The notes under the pieces are model-generated. The model did not search any database and was not told where the DNA came from. It saw only the letters and a program-made list of their open reading frames with translations. The position numbers and the translations under genes were made by a program. A DNA stretch of 64,000 nucleotides from Bradyrhizobium rifense (GTDB taxonomy: Bacteria; Pseudomonadota; Alphaproteobacteria; Rhizobiales; Xanthobacteraceae): assembly GCF_008123425.1 (NCBI RefSeq), contig NZ_VSSS01000032.1:124001-188000 (forward strand). The letters are read 5' to 3'. Positions 63,024-64,000 of the stretch are shown here, piece after piece; the first letter of the stretch is position 1, and every line of letters begins with the position of its first letter.

Positions 63024-63884
63024 TCAGACCGCGGCGGCTTCGTCCGTGCGGTCCAGGTCCGGACGGCTCCCGGTCGCTCCTAATATAAAGGGTGCGGGGG
63101 TGGCCCCGGATTTCGGCAACGGCGTCGCAACTGGCCCGGCGGCGATCCCCACCACCTCATCCCAGCGCGACAGAAAGGCCTCGACGCAGGCCGGGTCGAA
63201 CTGCCGTCCCTGGTTCTCGACCAGATAGTCACGCGCCACGTCCAGCGGCATCGGCTCTTTATATGGGCGCCGCGTCGTCAGGGCGTCGAATACGTCGGCG
63301 ACCGCGACCACGCGTGCGGCGACCGGGATCTCGTCTGCCTTGAGGCCGTTCGGATAGCCGGCGCCATCCCATCGCTCATGATGGCCTGCGGCAATTTGCG
63401 CACCGAGCTGGATCAGCTCGCAGCTGGAGTCGGCCAAAATCTTCTCGCCGATCGTGGCATGGGTGCGGATCACCGCCATCTCGTCGTCGGTCAGCCGGCC
63501 GGGCTTGAGCAGGATGTTGTCGGGAATGGCGACCTTGCCGACGTCGTGCAGCGGGGCGGCGAGATAGATGTCGCGGCAGAGCCGGGCGGGGAGGCCGAGC
63601 TGCTCGGCGATGATCCGGCTGTAGCGGGCGACCCGCAGCGTGTGCTTGCCGGTATCGTTGTCGCGGTATTCGACCGCGAGCGCGAGCCGCAGGATGATCT
63701 CCTCCTCGCGCTCACCGAGCTTGCGCGTTGCGGCAGCGACCTCGCTGGCCAGATGCGCAGCGCGATCGTTGAGCTTGCGTACGGCTGCACCAAGCTGAAT
63801 CAAATTCCGCAGCCGCACCGTCATCTCGACGCTCTGCGGTGCCTTGGGCAGGAAATCGGTTGCACCCGCCTGCAGCGCTTCCAT
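63024..63884 (-). CDS. HD-GYP cyclic-di-GMP phosphodiesterase with most of its receiver domain missing
   Basis: 286 residues from ATG 63884. The first 15 (EALQAGATDFLPKA) are the end of a response-regulator receiver domain, then a coiled linker. The HD-GYP domain has LHDVGKVAIPDN and HHERWDGAGYPNGL, intact for cyclic-di-GMP hydrolysis. Upstream in this frame, a stop at 63942-63944 shows that the other roughly 100 receiver residues are absent or out of frame. It is therefore a truncated or frame-shifted gene, or the start of the window's broken end. C-terminal 30 residues are unstructured. Confidence 0.75.
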   Translation of the reverse strand: MEALQAGATDFLPKAPQSVEMTVRLRNLIQLGAAVRKLNDRAAHLASEVAAATRKLGEREEEIILRLALAVEYRDNDTGKHTLRVARYSRIIAEQLGLPARLCRDIYLAAPLHDVGKVAIPDNILLKPGRLTDDEMAVIRTHATIGEKILADSSCELIQLGAQIAAGHHERWDGAGYPNGLKADEIPVAARVVAVADVFDALTTRRPYKEPMPLDVARDYLVENQGRQFDPACVEAFLSRWDEVVGIAAGPVATPLPKSGATPAPFILGATGSRPDLDRTDEAAAV

Positions 63885-64000
63885 CTTGATGTCGTCGGTC
63901 TGCGGCCCGTGCTCGACGGCATCGAGCGCTCCGCCAACGAATTAAAGGAGTTCCGCGTCCAGGGCGATCCCACGCAGCTCGCCGATCTGGAGCCGCAGAT

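Noticed and set aside
63885..64000. A plus-strand gene at the right edge
   Set aside because: About 35 plausible codons but no start, no recognised family and the edge of the window. Mentioned only with the broken HD-GYP gene.

Overview
The window reads as chromosome of a high-GC alphaproteobacterium, most likely Bradyrhizobium or a close relative. Four things point there: a perfect FixK/FNR-type box, dispersed intergenic repeats of a kind I associate with Bradyrhizobium, many solute-binding proteins, and a NAD-dependent formate dehydrogenase of the two-subunit Methylobacterium Fdh1 type. No taxonomic marker gene is present, so the assignment is inference.

Left edge (1-2772): a truncated membrane-protein gene, a secreted protein with a probable alpha/alpha-toroid fold, and an unknown protein. 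Their lower GC suggests accessory DNA.

Integrated element (2773-16784, about 14.0 kb): it is bounded by a 15-bp direct repeat. One copy is the 3' end of a tRNA with anticodon CAU, and the element's tyrosine integrase sits beside it. Inside are an AlpA-like activator opposite a small DNA-binding protein, a leftward replication operon (methyltransferase-like, zinc-ribbon, small acidic protein, primase-helicase), a lambda Nu1-type terminase small subunit, and cargo. There are no capsid, tail or large-terminase genes. This is the plan of a phage satellite (PICI-like island). The cargo is an exported arylsulfatase behind a FixK box, a pentapeptide-repeat membrane protein, and a HAD phosphatase overlapping a three-TM membrane protein. 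I consider this island the best candidate for an undescribed system.

Core region (16846-37930): three solute-binding proteins (TctC, TAXI, LivK types) precede a long block devoted to a formate dehydrogenase that is probably tungsten-dependent. The block holds an excisionase-type HTH regulator with a PBP-like domain, a TupA-like tungstate-binding protein, a degenerate MoeA, a MoeA fused to a PBP-like domain, mobA, fdhD, mobB, a canonical moeA, a TusA-like sulfur carrier, an oxalate/formate-type MFS antiporter, a small secreted protein and the two dehydrogenase subunits. Together these supply metal, build and sulfurate the cofactor, and import or make formate for NADH production. A NicC-like FAD monooxygenase interrupts the block.

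Right part (37931-64000): ybaK; a GntR regulator with tcuAB (tricarballylate oxidation); an esterase with a three-domain LplT-PlsC-acyl-ACP synthetase; a TetR gene with twin operators; a GGDEF cyclase; pncB; a glycosyltransferase; a LysR gene divergent from pcaHG; a NYN protein; a 3' relic of a second pcaG; an NTF2-like protein; a GlxA-type regulator; a divergent stand-alone EF-Tu paralogue; pobR/pobA; a CHASE2 nucleotide cyclase with its FecR-like partner; and an HD-GYP protein that has lost most of its receiver domain at the window edge. pobA and pcaHG together convert 4-hydroxybenzoate to 3-carboxymuconate.
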